Below, one piece after another: positions 59,748 to 64,000 of a stretch of DNA of 64,000 bases. The DNA is from Balanoglossus misakiensis. Taxonomy: Eukaryota; Hemichordata. Location of the stretch: the NCBI GenBank assembly GCA_040954595.2, contig CM082585.2, positions 6,200,001 through 6,264,000 of the forward strand, written 5' to 3'. Every line of letters starts with the position of its first letter. Within the stretch, counting starts at the first letter, position 1. A program made the position numbers and the translations under genes. The notes under the pieces were generated by a model. The model searched no databases, was not told where the DNA came from, and was given only the letters and a program-made list of their open reading frames with translations.

Positions 59748-59788
59748 GGGGGTATGCTAATTAGGCGCAGGGTAATTAGCATATCCCC
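59748..59788. repeat. 41-bp hairpin in KCTD 3' UTR
   Basis: GGGGGGTATGCTAATTA and TAATTAGCATATCCCC pair over about 16 bp with one mismatch around GGCGCAGGG. The arms contain ATGCTAAT/ATTAGCAT, resembling POU/homeodomain sites. Confidence 0.7.
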
Positions 59789-60350
59789 TTGGTAATGCTT
59801 CAGTGAGTGAAACAAGAAACTGCAGGTGTTGCGCTGACCAAAATAGTGAAATAATCATCAAAAGTTACTGTGCTACTATCCCTTGATCGTAACCTTGAAT
59901 CTTTTTGCAATCATCGCTGGTTAACTCATTGCACAGACTTCACAAGCACAGTCAGTAAAAATAATCCTTCGTGTTTCTTACCATGTAGAAGTTGTGCGTC
60001 CTGTAGAGACTATTATATGTGGGTTTTTTTACAGGGAAGGTTTCTTTCTGGAAACTGGTTGAAATCTCTGTCACATTGACAAACTTTGCTTCCAAGGCTG
60101 AGTGGGTTGGTGTAAATTTTTACAGCCATTATGGCAATATACATGTAAACTACAGGATACAATGTATATTATTATATGGACTTGAATCAATTTGTAGTGT
60201 ATAATGGTACATTATTTATTTATTTATTGGATATAAAACCTTGTGCAATACTAAGAGCTATTTTAATAGAACACTGATATCAATTTACTGTAACGATTTT
60301 ATGTATGTATGTAACACACACACACACCCTGATTTTGATCTGCAGAGTGA

Positions 60351-60356
60351 AATAAA
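60351..60356 (+). other. Probable polyadenylation signal of KCTD
   Basis: AATAAA after about 740 bp of 3' UTR, following a CA repeat. Confidence 0.55.
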
Positions 60357-60374
60357 TGTTCGTAATGCTAGTCT

Positions 60375-62059
60375 GATGCATATATGCTTTACATGTCCAC
60401 AATATGACTGAATGTTCTTAAAACCCAATCTGGCATTTTATACTGAAGAAAATCTACAGTAAAGCAAGGACGAGATTCCTCTTGTGGTATTTGATTTGAG
60501 ATCTGTCCAACTGTATAGTTAAGTATAGTCACCTATGAAAAATTCAGTTACCATGACAAATTGCGATCTAGCCAATGATAGATTTTCACTTGGGTGGCCA
60601 TGTGAAAACGAGCAGCACCACCACAAAATTTACACACACTCTTATACCCATATATGGACATATGTAAATTAGAGGTGACTGTATACCTTCAATGACCGTG
60701 AATGGTCTTGTCAATTCACAAAAACCATCCAAAGTTAAATGTATGCGGAAACACACAATATCATACTGATATATTATTTTGCATCTATCCCCAAATTTAA
60801 GTTACAGATATTAAAGGATATACAATTTGCAAGAATGACAGTCATGAAATTTCTTAGAATTACAAATTTTGTGATTCTCTTTGTAATTGTTACCAAACAT
60901 ACTAAAATATTTGGGCCTTAATAGTGCTAATTCATGAAAGACGAGGCTATGAATTGATTGGACCAACAAATGTCGAGTCAGAAACTTTTCAATTGGGTTT
61001 CTGAAGGACATTTGTTTACCTGAAAATTAAGTGGTGACAATAAAATTAGACTGGTACATTTAATGTCTTTTGACATTTATGTGCAAAAAATCGTGACAAT
61101 GGAAATATTAATCTGATTACTAGGAATATTAAATCAATGTAATTGCAAGAATAATCAAAATTCAATGGCCTTATAGTGCATGTACACACCAAACAATTGA
61201 CACTGCAGCTGAATGGATAAGTTGTATCATTACAATCAAAATCCTAAAAACCCACGACTTTCTGCTCAGTTGAAAAGAAAAATTGGACAGCCTCAACTAA
61301 TTTCAGAAAGGTTACGGAAATCCTAAAGACAAGAAAATATGACTGCGAAAATAAAAATCACCCAGAGCAGTAAGGTCTATTTATCAAGAAATTCTATCAG
61401 ATACATCATACGAAATATGTTTGAATTCAATCAGTTGAATTCTATAGAAGTACAATTGCAGTTTTCCGCTTTTTCTATATAAACCCCTAAGCACAATATT
61501 TTACACTTCATATACATTTTTATCCAAAAAAAATATTACTGAATATTTATAATAAATACTACTGGCGGTGAGATTTTAATCTCATTTAAAGGTGCACACA
61601 GTGTGAAGACATCAAGTATTTAAAATGCCAAATATTTCGCTTACCATTTTCATAGAAAACACTCAAAAAGCTGACGTTGGCAGTATATTCGGTCTTTGAC
61701 ATTTAGTTTTAAATATTTATAAGAAAAAAGCACCAAATAAATTAATGTATCATACAGCAGCTAGTTGATGGTCTTCACCTAAATAGCTCAATCTTATATA
61801 CAAAGAAAACTCCAAATTTTGCGGTTAAAATGCCTCGTACAATTGCACAGCAGTGAAAATTCTATACCCATCCCCTGTTTGAGGTGCCCTTAACCCTTCC
61901 ACCCCCAGTTCCTTCTTTAGAGGTCCAAGTTTACCATAGAAAACAATGGGTTTGGACTGAACCATGGTGCCGAAAGGGTTAAACAGAACTCTCTTCCCCA
62001 TCCCTGTCACGTGACCCCTAAGTATTTCTCATCCTAATATATATACATACTATCCTTGA
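60375..62059 (-). other. PABIR 3' UTR and intergenic sequence
   Basis: AT-rich, no exon supported. The 93-bp TTAA element at 61890-61982 lies 78 bp past the PABIR stop. I could not place its polyadenylation signal confidently. Confidence 0.45.
61890..61982 (+). mobile_element. 93-bp TTAA MITE, full length (PABIR 3' UTR)
   Basis: TTAACCCTTCCACCCCCAG on the left and ATGGTGCCGAAAGGGTTAA on the right, TTAA at both ends, same length as the other intact copies. Confidence 0.85.
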
Positions 62060-63966
62060 TCAACTGTTGTTTGTGACTGGTTTAAATACATTAAAACACG
62101 ACGCTGTGGTCGATGGCGTGGACGAGGTCAAAGTGACCACCGGCCCAGAAGGTGCAGACTGGATTGGACTTGACTCCTCCATACTACTACTGCTGGAAGA
62201 ACTGCTGAAGAAAAGATACCACAGAATAAAAACAGAATCCATTCATTGTAGACTACGAGGTTTCAACATCACTTGGTATTATGGCAAAAATGGCATATCT
62301 GAGTGTTCTAAAAGAACATATGGTGGCACTCTTTTTTTCGCGTGTGCCACCCACTGAAAATCTGTGATTGGCTTGATCTCAATTTACCATGGTAACTGTA
62401 GCTAAATTTCCATAGGTGACCATATATCTTTAGAAACACCTTCAGGAATAAAAACCTCATACAAAAATATCAAACAATCAATTAAAACAGTAACTTTAGT
62501 CTAGAAATGGAAGGGTCATAAAAACAGCCAATTCTACAAGTACTTACCAGTGAGTTATTGGCTGAGGACAAGTCAACGGCCCACTGTCGTTAGACTCCGT
62601 GGCATATCGCTTTGGTGGGCTCATTTCAACATCACAGTCACCTACTGAGATGTGACAAGACAAAAGACATTAATAAGTTACGCTTTCAGTTATCAGCAGA
62701 GTCAAAATAAATACAGTTTAAGAGTTGCTCGTCAACATGTTCTTGTACTGGGACAGAATGTAATGTAGTGTGTGATAATAATAGCATTCATATCAAAGTA
62801 CACTTGCTTTAATACTTAGATGCATTACAGTTCATTCACTGGGCAAATGATGATTCCCAAATATCCCAAGCTACTGTACAGAAATATCACATGCACACAA
62901 CCCTTCCATCACCATCCCCTCCACACACAAAGACCCACACAGACACACACACACATTGTACTTACATTTTCTTTTTAAAGTTTGTGCAAGTATACTTGGC
63001 CTAATTGTCACTGGACTCATACTTCTTCGACTGGAGAACGTCCTCCTAGTTGGACTAGGTGTGGGACTTGGGGTAAGTGAACTGCTACGGACTGGCATTT
63101 GCATCGATGGGGAGTAACATTGCTGGGGGAAAAAAGTACCAAATATTAGTCATTTTACAGTCATTATTGTATCCAAGATGGACTAGTCAGGTATGCTTGA
63201 GTAGATGATATCAGATGGATAAGTTTGATCCAAGTGATAAACTCCCACTCTCAACTTGATTTACTTGCAACTGAAAAAAAGTATTTTGAGGGAAGACTTC
63301 AAGAAGATACCTTACCTTTCCCAATATTCTTGTAGGAGACGGTGACGGGGATGAGGATAACGGCAAGGATGACGGGAATATTGTTAATGGTTCAGCAAAT
63401 TTGCTGAGCGACTTGTCACTTCTGGTACTCGTGGAATCATCCTGAAAATCAGATACAAGAGGAAATGTTTACAAGTCATCACAATAACAAAGAATGAAAG
63501 AGTGAAATGGGGGTGAAGGGTTAAAAGCAAACATGTTTGAGTCATTCCAACTACTTACGACTGAGAAACCATCCCAGGAGCGGCTCAACTGAATTGAAGA
63601 GGTTACCTCTCTGTCGATCAGAAAGAGAAAACAAAGTCATAAGTTTCACACCATACCACATGCAGTGAAAATAGCAAAATGTACATACCACTATAGTCTA
63701 TCATCTACTGCAGATTCCATTATGACATGAATGATTGCCACGAACTACAAATACATTTGAAATTGCCAAATTCAAACAGTTTTAGTGTAACATATAGAGA
63801 TCACCACACATGGAGAAACTGCTGATAAAATGCATTACTTTGTTCACTCATTTATACCAGGTACTTACTTTTCATGTACACTTTCCCTTCTGTTCACATC
63901 ATGGGCCAGTCTTTCTTCTTGTTTTATTTGGATTATTCGTGAAGGGATTTTGATTGGTGTTGAAGT
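62060..63966 (-). CDS. PABIR2: PABIR/FAM122 family PP2A-B55 inhibitor, 3' part (partial at 5')
   Basis: Intrinsically disordered inhibitor of PP2A-B55. Exons in transcript order: 63966-63869, 63610-63559, 63441-63316, 63122-62966, 62644-62548 and 62204-62060; 675 nt, 224 residues, ending TGA. The first exon encodes IPSRIIQIKQEERLAHDVNRRESVHE, the B55-docking and inhibitory helix motif of the family (IPSSRLHQIKQEE in vertebrates, as recalled). EVTSSIQLSRSWDGF, SPSPSPTRILGK, QCYSPSMQM, TPSPTPSPTRRTFSSRRSMSP, IRPSILAQTLKRK (likely NLS) and MSPPKR follow in family order. The tail is serine-rich with FNVFKPV. The acceptor of the fifth exon could be 62644 or three bases later. The N-terminus lies beyond the right edge. 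Multi-exon structure matches PABIR2/3 rather than the vertebrate PABIR1 retrogene; symbol is approximate. Confidence 0.88.
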
Positions 63967-64000
63967 CTGTGAATGCAATGAAAAAATTATATAAAAGTGA

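Overview
This is a gene-dense stretch of an animal nuclear genome. Every recognisable gene but one is split into short exons with GT...AG introns, and the families are metazoan (collagen IV, GK5, LHFPL, KCTD, PABIR/FAM122). No bacterial, viral or CRISPR features were found. Gene structures, compact introns, tandem gene duplication, many tiny palindromic transposons and a large minisatellite suggest an invertebrate deuterostome. Amphioxus (Branchiostoma) is my best guess and a hemichordate the main alternative; this is inference, not a database match. All exon boundaries below were read by hand from splice signals, reading phase and family conservation.

Layout, left to right. 177-3772 (+): 3' end of a collagen IV alpha-2-type chain with the complete NC1 domain. 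6126-8417 (+): NHLRC3-like secreted NHL-repeat protein. 10661-13025 and 16304-19317 (+): two tandem short secreted lipases of the pancreatic lipase/PLA1 superfamily, with identical exon lengths and the same TATA promoter. 20585-21450 (-): NDUFA1, a 70-residue complex I subunit in three small exons, head to head with 21817-24656 (+) DCUN1D1/2 (cullin neddylation), whose first coding exon is only the ATG. 28189-30433 (-): AIFM2/FSP1-like oxidoreductase with its N-myristoylation signal. 35070-42593 (+): GK5-like FGGY kinase in 16 exons. 44127-51812: about 7.6 kb of tandem 88-bp repeats (about 85 units), each with a near-palindrome. 54045-56010 (-): LHFPL6-like tetraspan protein. 58924-59610 (+): single-exon KCTD6/21-like CUL3 adaptor. 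62060-63966 (-): 3' part of a PABIR/FAM122-type PP2A-B55 inhibitor running off the right edge.

The genes do not form one pathway. Real local relationships are the lipase duplication, the NDUFA1/DCUN1D bidirectional promoter, and convergent pairs (DCUN1D/AIFM2, GK5/LHFPL, KCTD/PABIR). The satellite lies between the 3' ends of GK5 and LHFPL.

The least described material is the set of very small palindromic elements: a 93-bp TTAA-flanked family (four full-length copies of identical length plus degraded ones), a 347-bp TTAA palindrome and a half copy, a 68-72 bp palindrome with perfect 9-bp target duplications, 21- and 27-bp palindromes with perfect 8-bp duplications, and pogo-like TA-flanked elements. 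No transposase was seen in the window.
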